Shown: piece after piece, positions 45,956 to 54,905 of the stretch
Position numbering within the stretch: the stretch's first letter is position 1
Layout of the letters: every line of letters starts with the position of its first letter
Assembly: GCA_012295275.1 (NCBI GenBank)
Contig: CM022665.1
Coordinates: 41,185,152 to 41,249,151, forward strand
Reading direction: 5' to 3'
DNA length: 64,000 nt
Origin: Chrysomallon squamiferum
Lineage: Eukaryota > Mollusca > Gastropoda > Neomphalida > Peltospiridae
Position numbers and translations under genes: made by a program
The notes under the pieces: generated by a model
Database searches by the model: none
What the model was told of the DNA's origin: nothing
What the model saw: the letters and a program-made list of their open reading frames with translations, nothing else

Positions 45956-48488
45956 AATAAATAAATAGCAGATTATCTGTAACTCCAGAAACATCAAATG
46001 TGTTTATTCATCTGTTCATTCATTGGTTCATTTATTTATTAAATTATTCTTTCAATCAAACATAGCTTTTCATTTTCTAGATAATTCTTTGAAAGTCTTT
46101 AGAAAATACAAATTAAAAACTCTTATTATTATTGTTGTTGCTGTTGTTAAAGAATTCATCTCATAAAACGTTTTATAACAACAACAACAATAAAATATTT
46201 TATAAACTGAACATGAATATAAGAGACAGTGGCAAATGGTAACATGCATCATTCATCATCATTGCTTACTGTCACTGTCACTGTCATCATCATCATCATC
46301 AAACTTATTATTATTATTACGTACTATATAGAGGTAATGTATATTTAAACAGACAGCACATTTTCATTTCAAAATTCAAGAAGACTAAAATCAACTTAAA
46401 ACCGATAAAACAAAAAGAAATACATAATTCAAAATAACAAAAAAGCAGTAAATGGATGTACGCATACCTGATGTTTGTCAAATATGGACACTTCCATTAT
46501 CACGGCATCTTATTACATGGAATATTTCTCAATTATTTATACAACTGAAGCTTTCCAACATTAAACTGAGCCCTTTAGTATTTCTGAAGAAATGTATATT
46601 TAATACAGCTGTGGATGGTTCAATATTGGATGGAATTTTAATCGAAAACTTAAACACATATATTGCGAAGACTAAAAAAACGTCAGACATTTGTTGAGAT
46701 GGGTCTCGTATTTTTGTTATCTTTGTTTTCTGTTTGCATCTTGTGTACAGAATCAACTGGAAAAACAAAATGTACGCATACCTGATATTAATCGAATACG
46801 GGACACTTCCATTATCAAAGCATCTTATTACACCCAGTAAATATTTATTATTTATAATGTTACGGCTTTTCAGTATTAAACTGAACCCATTAATGTTTCC
46901 AAAGAAATGTATTTTTAATATAGTTAAGTATGATTCAGTACTGAATGGAATTTTAATAGGAAATTCAATCATATATATTGCGTAGAGAAAAAAGATCAGA
47001 CATTTGTTGAGATGGGTCTCGTATTTTTGTTATCTTTGTTTTCAGTTTGCATCTTGTGTACAGAATCAACTGGAAAAACAAAATGCGCTGCCGACTGCTT
47101 GCAATCTCCAACGTGTAGGTGGATTCTGTATGACAAGAACAATGGCCAGTGTCTTCTGAAACAATCTTTAGAATGCAGCTTGCAAACAAAGCAAGGAGTT
47201 TCTGTGTATGAAAGAATGCAGTTTGAATGGACAATTGATCAAAATGAAAGAGTTTCAAAATTCCAGTTGTCGAATCTGACCCAAGAACAAAAAACAAAAT
47301 GCAAGGAGAAAACGTGCAATGTTCCAGTCGCTTTGCCCCATGCTGATGTAAAATATGATTCGCTGTTTACAAATTCTCAGGCAGAATACACATGTCACAA
47401 AAACTTTTCTATGTGCACCCCTCTCTCGGCGAAAAGTGTTTGTCTCTTGAACGGAAATTGGTCTGAACCAAACCTCGAATGTTCCCAGTCGAAGTGGACT
47501 GTTGCCAATCAGACTACGACAGGATCATTAAGCTGTGCATTTCTGGACCACGTGCTTATTACTGGGGCAACCATAAAGGGAGAACAGGGCGATTATTTTA
47601 TTTTCAGCTTGCTTGACGATGATTTCAATGCTTTACTTTCCTTGGAAATGGATTTCAATTCAACGCATTTGTTTGTCGAAGCAAATCAGGTTAAAAAAGA
47701 CCTTCAGTACGACAAGTTTCGATACAAACATGGCCAGCAGTTCGCCATTAACATTTCTATCGTACACGACAATTTTCGCATTGTCATCAATAATGTTTCC
47801 TTATTAAGTGTAACTGGCGATTTTCGTTTTCCACCTACAACGTTTTTCTTAACGAAATCGTTTATCAACGTGACCAGTGTTGAATTGAAACCACTGCTGT
47901 GATTCAGTGCCGTAGTTTGCCAAGTTCAAGCATTTATACTAAACATCTAATGACGTTGTTAAAACAGTTCAGAAACATTTTGAAACAAATAAACTAATTG
48001 AAACAATTTGAAATTGTGCAGGCTGCAAAATAAAGATGAAGAAATAAAAATGTTATTATTTTTGTGACTTATGTTGTTAATAATAATTAAAATCCATTTA
48101 GGTGGTATCCGTACATTATATGTATTTCAACATATAGCCAACATTTGGGTTATTTTTCTAAAACTGAAAATAAATAAATAAGTAAGTAAAAAAGTAAAAA
48201 AAATAAAATAAATAATAAAAACCTTTTTTTTTTAGACTTGAATAAATTATTTTCGATATTTATGCAAATTTGAATAACAAAACATATTTAAAAAGACATG
48301 GGCAACTTTTTTCAAGAAGTGGCCGCATGAGATGTGGCTCATTATCAGGCGGGCCTCACTACTAATAAACGTTGTTTTCCTTGTGAAATAGGCCTGTCAA
48401 CTCCACGGGCCGCAGTTTGGCCACGACTGGTTTAAACAATGGTTTTAATCAATGGTTTTTTTTACTAGATTTCCTCAGAAGTTTAGAA

Positions 48489-48520
<32 letters not shown>

Positions 48521-48652
48521 ATAATAATAATAATAATAATAGCAATTACAACAGCAACAATGACAATGAAAATCACAGTTAATTTCGTCTGAAAGCTACT
48601 GCATCAGAATACTGGCATCCCGATTTGTATCTGATATTCTTGATTAAACTAG

Positions 48653-48710
<58 letters not shown>

Positions 48711-48877
48711 GATCAATCTGTTTCTTGGACAGCTGATGGGAAGATCCATTGGCTTTACGGTTTTGGGAATGTTTGTTGTTACCAAGGAAGTTTTATTGAC
48801 TGTGAGTCCTTGATTGTATTTGACTAGTTAGTTCTGTCATCTTCTTCTTCTTACTCTCTTCTTCTTTCTTTTTTTCT

Positions 48878-48969
<92 letters not shown>

Positions 48970-49259
48970 TTTCTTAGACATGAATGTACGTACCACTGCT
49001 TTTATGTAAGCCAACCGTGATGCAATAACAGGTACAGTAAGTAGCATTAAAGACGGAAACGACTACATATGTGAGAAATAGATAAAAACATTGATTCCTA
49101 AACTGCTTCCAAAGCAGCATTACTGCATCATGCAAAACGTTAATAGCTTTTAGACTTGTTGATTGATTCAAAAAAAAAAAAAAATAATAATAAAATAAAT
49201 AAAATTAAATTAAAAAAATAAAATTATATTAAAATAAAAATAATAATAATAAAATAAAA

Positions 49260-49290
<31 letters not shown>

Positions 49291-49419
49291 GACAAAAAAG
49301 AGCATAAATAAAAATATTTCTGATAATTTACGTTTTTTCAATATTATATTTTTATTTTTCAGATTGCCGGGCTGTTTACAACATACTTCTTTCTACTTCT
49401 TCAGTTTAAAATCAGCTAA
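44001..49419 (+). CDS. gustatory-receptor-like seven-transmembrane protein (4 exons)
   Basis: Exons 44001-44942, 45702-45770, 48712-48801 and 49363-49419; every intron is GT-AG and phase 0. The 385-residue protein has an N-terminal lead with MKIFGIYHL, hydrophobic segments at about 53-73, 83-103, 135-160, 180-205, 255-275 and 280-305, and a seventh in exons 3-4. It ends with TYFFLLLQF (374-382), the TYhhhhhQF signature of the insect gustatory receptor family and its animal relatives (Gr/GrlN). Length, the long loop before segment 5 and the short phase-0 exons over segment 7 are all family features. Members are ligand-gated cation channels or chemoreceptors in insects; in lophotrochozoans the ligands are unknown. 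The ATG at 44001 follows an in-frame stop at 43971. A complete lectin gene lies in intron 2. Confidence 0.85.
45034..45365. mobile_element. hAT-type MITE with target duplication
   Basis: A 332-base element with imperfect inverted ends (CAGAGGTCCTCAATCTTTG and, inversely, CAGCGATCGGCAACCTTTTG). It is flanked by the 8-base near-duplicates gtttagac (45026-45033) and atttagac (45366-45373). Both the 8-base target duplication and the CAGNGNTCNNCAANCTTT ends fit hAT elements. The interior is GC-rich at the left (gcgggccatgtccggcccgcg). It sits in the first intron of the Gr-like gene. Confidence 0.8.
45702..45770 (+). CDS. Gr-like receptor exon 2 (intracellular loop)
   Basis: Acceptor tttattcag, donor gtaaac at 45771, phase 0 on both sides. 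The 23 codons read AHSPLDEIFKLQSYSLSTDDAVQ. This is the loop that follows the 'HEA' helix in gustatory receptors and precedes the last membrane segment. Confidence 0.8.
46457..47083 (+). repeat. tandem duplication of lectin 5' flank and signal-peptide start (2 x ~313 bp)
   Basis: Unit 1 (46457-46770) and unit 2 (46771-47083) both run from tgtacgcatacctgat through the 5' flank into the start codon and signal-peptide codons, up to ggaaaaacaaaa. Unit 2 continues into the intact lectin frame; unit 1 runs into the start of unit 2. The junction shares only 'tg'. Unit 1 has diverged from unit 2 in the flank but keeps the start region almost unchanged. Confidence 0.9.
46699..46785 (+). pseudogene. 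truncated duplicate start of lectin copy A
   Basis: The duplicated ATG opens MGLVFLLSLFSVCILCTEST and stops after 28 codons (...KCTHT) because the duplication junction replaces the rest of the gene. It would act as an upstream ORF if transcription starts upstream of it. Confidence 0.8.
47012..47902 (+). CDS. secreted PAN/sushi/galectin-like lectin, copy A
   Basis: A single-exon gene of 296 residues nested in the Gr-like intron on the same strand. It has a signal peptide (MGLVFLLSLFSVCILC), a PAN/Apple-like module with cysteines at 25, 29, 35, 47 and 55, and a sushi/CCP-like module (about 97-157; C97, C102, C128, C135, C144, C157 with NGNWSEPNLEC). The C-terminal part resembles a galectin fold (FSLLDDDFNALLSLEM and GQQFAINISIVHDNFRIVIN, compare the F.INL...I.LH and GQ.FEL.I....F.V.VN strands). 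The galectin tryptophan and HxNPR sugar-binding residues are not evident. Several N-glycosylation sequons support secretion. A plausible role is extracellular recognition or immunity, but that is inference. AATAAA signals follow at 47988, 48029 and 48043. Confidence 0.75.
   Translation: MGLVFLLSLFSVCILCTESTGKTKCAADCLQSPTCRWILYDKNNGQCLLKQSLECSLQTKQGVSVYERMQFEWTIDQNERVSKFQLSNLTQEQKTKCKEKTCNVPVALPHADVKYDSLFTNSQAEYTCHKNFSMCTPLSAKSVCLLNGNWSEPNLECSQSKWTVANQTTTGSLSCAFLDHVLITGATIKGEQGDYFIFSLLDDDFNALLSLEMDFNSTHLFVEANQVKKDLQYDKFRYKHGQQFAINISIVHDNFRIVINNVSLLSVTGDFRFPPTTFFLTKSFINVTSVELKPLL
48029..48048 (+). terminator. polyadenylation signals of lectin copy A
   Basis: AATAAA at 48029-48034 and 48043-48048, with an earlier one at 47988-47993. 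The gaagaaataaaa context of the last is shared with the inverted copy B (minus strand, 50596-50601), which favours it as the functional signal. Confidence 0.5.
48298..48431. mobile_element. hAT-like MITE fragment
   Basis: Begins catgggcaacttttttcaag and ends ccgcagtttggccacgactg, with gtggccgca and gggccgcag inside. These ends are of the 'CAGTNGTGGCCAAACTGCGGCCC' type common in hAT MITEs. Target duplications are not clear, so it may be truncated. Confidence 0.5.
48654..48707. repeat. (TTA)n microsatellite forming a splice-acceptor tract
   Basis: About 18 TTA units end directly at 'ccag', the acceptor of Gr-like exon 3. There is no conventional polypyrimidine tract between the array and the exon. 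Confidence 0.9.
48712..48801 (+). CDS. Gr-like receptor exon 3 (start of TM7)
   Basis: Thirty codons, phase 0 on both sides, donor gtgagt at 48802. INLFLGQLMGRSIGFTVLGMFVVTKEVLLT matches the family pattern 'L..L......FTa.GfF.l...lL'. A CT microsatellite (about 48880-48967) follows in the intron. Confidence 0.85.
48880..48967. repeat. (CT)n microsatellite
   Basis: An uninterrupted CT run of about 88 bases in the last Gr-like intron. The glutamate/arginine-rich minus-strand frame is its shadow. Confidence 0.95.
49363..49419 (+). CDS. Gr-like receptor exon 4 (TYhhhhhQF end)
   Basis: Acceptor tttttcag. The exon encodes IAGLFTTYFFLLLQFKIS and the TAA stop at 49417-49419. The TYhhhhhQF motif at the end of the last membrane segment is the strongest family marker in the gene. 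Confidence 0.9.
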   Translation: MAGLFTTYFFLLLQFKIS

Positions 49420-50384
49420 CTGTAAAATCTTCCTTGAGGCAGTGTAGAACGAACATAAGATAGTATATTTCATTGTCGTAACCTTGATACACGTGTGGCA
49501 TATTGTCATTTTATTGTTATTATTATTATTATTTATAAAGAATAATAATAATAATAATAAAACCCTAATAAATATAGATTTAAAGCTAGATAACAACAAG
49601 AAACGATGCTTATTAAACTTTATCCGTTTTGATGTTTTCCAGTTTCCATGTGACTACAATCTGGTAAAATAGTTAAATAAAACAATTATTTAACCACTAT
49701 TCTTGTTACATATATTACTTGTATGTTTACTCAGTCTGTATTGAAAATGTATTCGGATATGAAGCGCACAAATCTATTTTTTTACTACGATAACAAAACC
49801 ATGAGAAAAATATTTAATACGTAACTATTAACAAAGACAAAACGCTTAGATATTTAATCACTGCATGCTAAAGGAAGATAGATGAATGAATGAATGAATG
49901 AATAAGAAGAACGGTAAGTATGCATATATTTATGTAGTATACTGAATCAGTATGTTTATTATATTGAATCATCGAAAAAATGGAAAATAATAATAATAAT
50001 AATAACAATAATAATAATTATTATTATTATTGTTATTTAAGTGGTATCAAAACGTTATAGGGGTGCATCCGTACTTGGAATTTCATGAGCTCGGGAAACC
50101 GGTTGTTAATAATAATTAACTGATATAACACTAAACAGATACATGCTCATACACTGATATACATTCATTAACCTTACACAATCTTATCAGTATAAATGTA
50201 ATGATACTGTTGTGACTTTTTTTTCTCCGAATTACCTTTTGAAACAGTTACCGGTGCAGATACTTGAAATTACATAAATGTAATTTTTATTTGAAGAGAA
50301 TGGAACCTTTGAAACTGTGTTTAAAAAATGCCTTGTTGTTCGCACTTGCAAAAATGTGAAAAATAAATTTAAAAGAAGTTATAT

Positions 50385-50419
<35 letters not shown>

Positions 50420-50639
50420 TTTCAATTAATTTATATTTTACGGGGGGGGGGTTCGTGTGTTTTTTTCGACAAGTAAACAAAATGTTTATGTTGAAATATA
50501 TAAATCTAATAACGAAACAAAAGTAATGACATCCATCAAGGTGGATTTTAATTATTACTAACATCGCAAGAAATAGCAGTCACAATAACAACAGTTTTAT
50601 TTCTTCATCTTTATTTAACCGCCGGCACAGTTTCAAACT
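49420..50639. other. region between Gr-like gene and lectin copy B
   Basis: No gene seen. It carries AAT/TTA repeats that face each other at about 49513-49560 and 49987-50035 (short self-complementary hairpins), a GAAT repeat at about 49884-49901, an ATTT repeat at 50383-50421 and a G run at 50442-50451. Confidence 0.6.
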
Positions 50640-50732
50640 GCTCATAATACATTTTAAAAAATCGTTTTTCTTTTTGTTTCAGAATGTTTCTGAATTGTTT
50701 TAACAACGTCATTAGTTATTAAGTAAACATGT

Positions 50733-51044
50733 TCAAACTTGGCAAACTACGGCACTGAACCACGACGGTGGTCTGAATTCAATACTGGTCAAGTTAATTT
50801 TCAATTTCGTTAAGGCAAACATTGTAGATGGAACATATACGGTTGTCGTTAATAAGTAGACACTGTTCATGTAAATACTAAGAACATCGTCCTGTTTAGA
50901 AATGTTAAGTATGAACTGCTGGCCATGGTTGTACTGAATTTCAGCATACGGCATTTTCTTAATGAAGTCATTTATGTTCATAAACAAATGCGTTGAATTC
51001 AAATTCAGACTCAGGTAAAGTAGAGAAGATCGTTCATCAAACAA
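50733..51044 (-). pseudogene. orphaned duplicate of lectin copy B C-terminal domain
   Basis: A 103-codon frame repeating the galectin-like part of copy B, starting at an internal methionine and ending in EFRPPSWFSAVVCQV. It is the displaced original end of the gene: a 365-base tandem duplication inserted a second copy of the domain upstream, with a stop at the junction. It lacks its own signal peptide. Confidence 0.75.
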
Positions 51045-51500
51045 GCTGAAACTAAAATAACCATTTCGTTCATTCTTTGTGGTCGTCCCATTAATAAGGA
51101 TGTAACTGTCCAGTAATGCACAGCTTAATGATCCTGTCTGAATTCAATACTGGTCAAGTTAATTTTCAATTTCGTTAAGGCAAACATTGTAGATGGAACA
51201 TATACGGTTGTCGTTAATAAGTAGACACTGTTCATGTAAATACTAAGAACATCGTCCTGTTTAGAAATGTTAAGTATGAACTGCTGGCCATGGTTGTACT
51301 GAATTTCAGCATACGGCATTTTCTTAATGAAGTCATTTATGTTCATAAACAAATGCGTTGAATTCAAATTCAGACTCAGGTAAAGTAGAGAAGATCGTTC
51401 ATCAAACAAGCTGAAACTAAAATAACCATTTCGTTCATTCTTTGTGGTCGTCCCATTAATAAGGATGTAACTGTCCAGTAATGCACAGCTTAATGATCCT
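50771..51500 (-). repeat. 365-bp tandem duplication, apparently identical copies
   Basis: 50771-51135 and 51136-51500 read the same base for base as far as I can compare them. The unit covers the galectin-like domain of lectin copy B, from the SLSCALLDS codons to the SIEFR codons. Such identity means a very recent event, or an assembly artefact. Confidence 0.9.
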
Positions 51501-52009
51501 GTCGTAGTCTCATTGACAAGAGTCCACTTCGACTGGGAACATTCGAGGTTTGGTTCAGACCAGTTTCCGTTCAAGAGACAAACACTTTTCGCCGAGAGAG
51601 GGGTGCAGATAGAAAAGTTTTTGTGACATGTGTATTCTGCCTGAGAATTTGTAAACAGCGAATCATATTTTACATCAGCATGGGGCAAAGCGACTGGAAC
51701 ATTGCACGTTTTCTCCTTGCATTTTGTTTTTTGTTCTTGGGTCAGATTCGACAACTGGAATTTTGAAACTCTTTCATTTTGATCAATTGTCCATTCAAAC
51801 TGCATTCTTTCATACACAGAAACTCCTTGCTTTGTTTGCAAGCTGCATTCTAAAGATTGTTTCAGAAGACACTGGCCATTGTTCTTGTCATACACAATCC
51901 ACCTACACGTTGGAGATTGCAAGCAGTCGGCAGCGCATTTTGTTTTTCCAGTTGATTCTGTACACAAGATGCAAACTGAAAACAAAGATAACAAAAATAC
52001 GAGACCCAT
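51125..52009 (-). CDS. secreted PAN/sushi/galectin-like lectin, copy B
   Basis: 294 residues, same layout as copy A on the opposite strand: signal peptide, PAN-like and sushi-like modules with all cysteines in the same positions, then a galectin-like part (YFSFSLFDERSSLLYLSL and GQQFILNISKQDDVLSIYMN). Residues 1-163 differ from copy A at only two places (L39V, M134I). After about residue 164 the copies diverge to roughly half identical. A tandem duplication replaces the original ending (EFRPPSWF...) with EFRQDH and a stop, probably without destroying the domain. No introns. Role as for copy A; recognition of glycans or microbes is inference. Confidence 0.75.
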   Translation of the reverse strand: MGLVFLLSLFSVCILCTESTGKTKCAADCLQSPTCRWIVYDKNNGQCLLKQSLECSLQTKQGVSVYERMQFEWTIDQNERVSKFQLSNLTQEQKTKCKEKTCNVPVALPHADVKYDSLFTNSQAEYTCHKNFSICTPLSAKSVCLLNGNWSEPNLECSQSKWTLVNETTTGSLSCALLDSYILINGTTTKNERNGYFSFSLFDERSSLLYLSLNLNSTHLFMNINDFIKKMPYAEIQYNHGQQFILNISKQDDVLSIYMNSVYLLTTTVYVPSTMFALTKLKINLTSIEFRQDH

Positions 52010-52345
52010 CTCAACAAATGTCTGATCTTTTTTCTCTTCGCAATATATATGATTGAATTTCCTATTAAAATTCCATTCAATATTGAATCATACTTAACTA
52101 TATTAAAAATACATTTCTTTGGAAATATTAATGGGTTCAGTTTAATGCTGAAAAGCCGTAACATTATAAATAATAAATATTTACTGGGTGTAATAAGATT
52201 CTTTGATAATGGAAGTGTCCCGTATTCGATTAATATCAGGTATGCGTACATCCACTTACTGCTTTTTGAAAATTTTGTATTATATATTAATTTTGTTGAT
52301 TTTAGTCTTCTCGAATTTTGAAATTAGAATGCGCTGTTTCAATGT
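52010..52345 (-). promoter_or_regulatory. 5' flank of lectin copy B, homologous to copy A flank
   Basis: Read on the minus strand, this flank matches the sequence upstream of copy A, including ttcaagaagactaaaatcaac, aaaagcagtaaatggatgtacgcat and the last 240 bases before the ATG. It is present once here but partly duplicated in copy A. It presumably holds the promoter; no TATA or initiator element is certain. Confidence 0.5.
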
Positions 52346-52446
52346 GTATTACTTCAATAATCCACGTACTACTACTGCTGCTGCTGCTGCTGCTACTACT
52401 ACACACCGCTACTGCTACAACTACTTCTACTACTAATATCAATAAT

Positions 52447-52483
<37 letters not shown>

Positions 52484-53832
52484 GATATCATCATTTTCTG
52501 TTGTCTCTTAATTTAAAAACACTATTATTTATTTATTTATTATTATTTTTATTGTTGTTGTTGTAGTTGTTATAAAATGTTTTTTGAGACGTACAATTTA
52601 TCTATAATCTACTTTCTATAGACGTTCGTAGAATTCCTTAGAGAAAGAAAAGGCTTGCTTTACTGAAAGAAAATATAACCCCCCTGAAAATAAGTAATAA
52701 CAATAAATAAATAAATAAATAAATTCATTTGATATAATAATTTGAAATTACTTAAATGGCAGAACTCCTGTTTGTTACTGAATTTTTTTTTATCATGTAT
52801 TTTGTTTGTGCTGGAATGTTAGATAATATGTCATTAATTAATTCATTCATCAATTACCTGTATATATCGTAATATAATATTCTCATCCGTAGTTATTAAA
52901 CAGCCTTGTTTTTTTCTTCATTAAGATTATTATTTTTTTTTTTTTCATCTTGTATGTGTGTGTGTATGTGTTTTAATTATTAATATTATTAATGCTTTCA
53001 GACTTCATTGCTTAATAATCAGTACGCAATCAAAATGCTATAGCGATTAAAATACGGAATATTCCGTACTCGAAATTCCTGTATAAGAATATCAACCAAT
53101 CACCTCTATAAATAAAACTTTACGTCATCCGGTATTAAGATAATGCCACTAAATTATGGATAGGTCGACATAAGACTCAAAAATATTAAGGTTATTACTG
53201 TTGTTGTTGTTGTTGTTATTATTATTAGTGTTATTGTTATTGTTATTATTATTGTTGTTGTTTAACTGCTCCTTGTGTTTATTCGGGACTGTTCGATATA
53301 TCTCGACTACTGACCAATGTATCCTGTGATTGTTTACCATCGGACGTTGTACCTTGATATGTTTCAGTATCAGACATTGTATCTTGTCATTACTCAGTTG
53401 TGGATAAAATAATTTTACTTTGAGATTTAGCACTCAATCCGTCTTGTTCATTTAAGTTCATTTAAGTGCTCGACGTTTGTGTAAATATATTTTTTTTAAA
53501 GTTAAAGTGATTTAGAAATAATATCAATCTGAATGAAATTTGTAACGGGTGCCATGATTACAGAACGAAGAAAAAAATGAAGTAAATAATTTACAGGAGT
53601 GTAAATTTTGGACATTTATTATAAAACTGAACAAAGAAATGTCAGTGGTGTAAAATTTAGTATATGTTAGCAATAACCAAATGAATAAAACAGAAATTAA
53701 AGATAGTTTTTAGTGGAGTTATCTAAAAATCAGTTTTAGAATTTTTAGAAGTATTATCACTTCCATGATTATTTTCAAAGTACAAACAACCCATTTTTTT
53801 TGTTTTTTAAATTGTAAAATAATAATAATAAA

Positions 53833-53896
<64 letters not shown>

Positions 53897-54225
53897 AATG
53901 ATGTAATAACAGTAGTAGTAGTAGTAGTAATAATAAAGAAATAAATAAATTAATTAATTCATTCATTCATTCATTCATAAAATGTACATGTGACGTTACT
54001 AATTAATAATTTGAAAACATTCTTTATATTTCAGAGATATTATTTTAGGAGACAAAGCATAACAATAAAGTAATACTGGTACAAATCGAATGCGCCCTAT
54101 ATTACCCCTTCACAAGTGTAGTCGTGGCGTACATGGCAATTTTGTGTTTCCCAAAATGAAAATCACTTTTGAGTACCGACTGTTAGTGATAGCATTACAT
54201 TCTCACAACGTGCCCAGAAATTAAA

Positions 54226-54264
<39 letters not shown>

Positions 54265-54402
54265 TTGAAGTAACCAGAATAATTTTAGACTGTTTCTGTC
54301 GTCAAATACACACGTTGAACAGATAGTAAATTACAAATTATTGTTACTTGATAACGTAACTGCGTGAGTCTCATTTAGGACATCGTCGTTATAGTAGAAA
54401 AT

Positions 54403-54435
<33 letters not shown>

Positions 54436-54701
54436 GCATCAAGATGGGTCTTTTGTTCCAGGATTATTAAATTTACTTAACATCGAGTTGGGATAACTGA
54501 ATTTCCAAACTGGTAATAAAAATTATAATGTAAGCAATAAACGTTTTTCTTTTTTTTTTTTTTTTTTTTTTTATCTGGGTTTTGACACCAAAACTGGACC
54601 GAGAAAATAAATTTCCTTTGACTGGATAGAAAAATAACACAAACATGATGGCAAAGACAAAACTACATTTTAATGACACATTCACCCAATTCAATATTAA
54701 T
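52346..54701. other. intergenic, repeat-rich
   Basis: No gene is supported. Contents are a CTA/CTG repeat (about 52366-52432), AAT runs, a minisatellite of about 30-bp units (53285-53403), GTT/AAT repeats at about 53197-53262, an ATAA/AAT block at 53816-53896, TG at about 54226-54263 and TA at about 54403-54428. Confidence 0.55.
53285..53403. repeat. minisatellite, unit about 30 bp, 3-4 copies
   Basis: Units of the type 'tcagacattgtatcttgtnattgtttacca' repeat with substitutions (gaccaatgtatcctgtgatt, ggacgttgtaccttgatatg, agacattgtatcttgtcatt). Confidence 0.6.
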
Positions 54702-54905
54702 TCATCCATCGATCTGCCGCGTTGAGGGTCTCGATATACGAGACGTGTTGACAGTTCCTAGCTGCGGGTACGACGAGGCATTCCTTGCCAGCATGAAACG
54801 TCTGACGTGTCGGTGGGGCAGGCTGCATGAAAACGTCTTGGCCAATCGGCATGTTTTTTTATGAACGTAGACAGCACCTCCGGGTATCGGGAGATCCTGT
54901 GGATC
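54702..54905 (-). CDS. CNBD-protein gene, last exon
   Basis: Minus strand: acceptor cccag before 54905, starts in phase 0 and encodes 67 residues (DPQDLPIPGGAVYVHKKTCRLAKTF...RPSTRQIDG) to TGA at 54704-54702. It joins in phase to the donor gtaatt after 55275 (GTA GAG|gtaatt), giving ...RLKRFDVE-DPQDLPIPGG.... It has higher GC and no low-complexity content, unlike the read-through tail of the preceding exon. The K..CR...F arginine-rich segment has no function I recognise. Confidence 0.7.
   Translation of the reverse strand, partial: DPQDLPIPGGAVYVHKKTCRLAKTFSCSLPHRHVRRFMLARNASSYPQLGTVNTSRISRPSTRQIDG

Larger units (their letters stand above)
45771..48711 (+). other. Gr-like intron 2 hosting a nested gene
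   Basis: The 2.9 kb intron contains a TAG repeat (about 45887-45955), TTG and ATC repeats, the duplicated 5' flank and complete coding frame of lectin copy A, a hAT-like fragment (48298-48431), a CTA/AAT repeat (about 48491-48541) and a TTA run that reaches the acceptor. Confidence 0.75.

Noticed and set aside
46529-47297. Frames antisense and overlapping to lectin copy A (147, 110 and 81 codons), and their mirror images at copy B (51724-52321)
   Set aside because: They recur in both copies only because the underlying DNA is duplicated. They lack the cysteine pattern and signal peptide of the sense frame.
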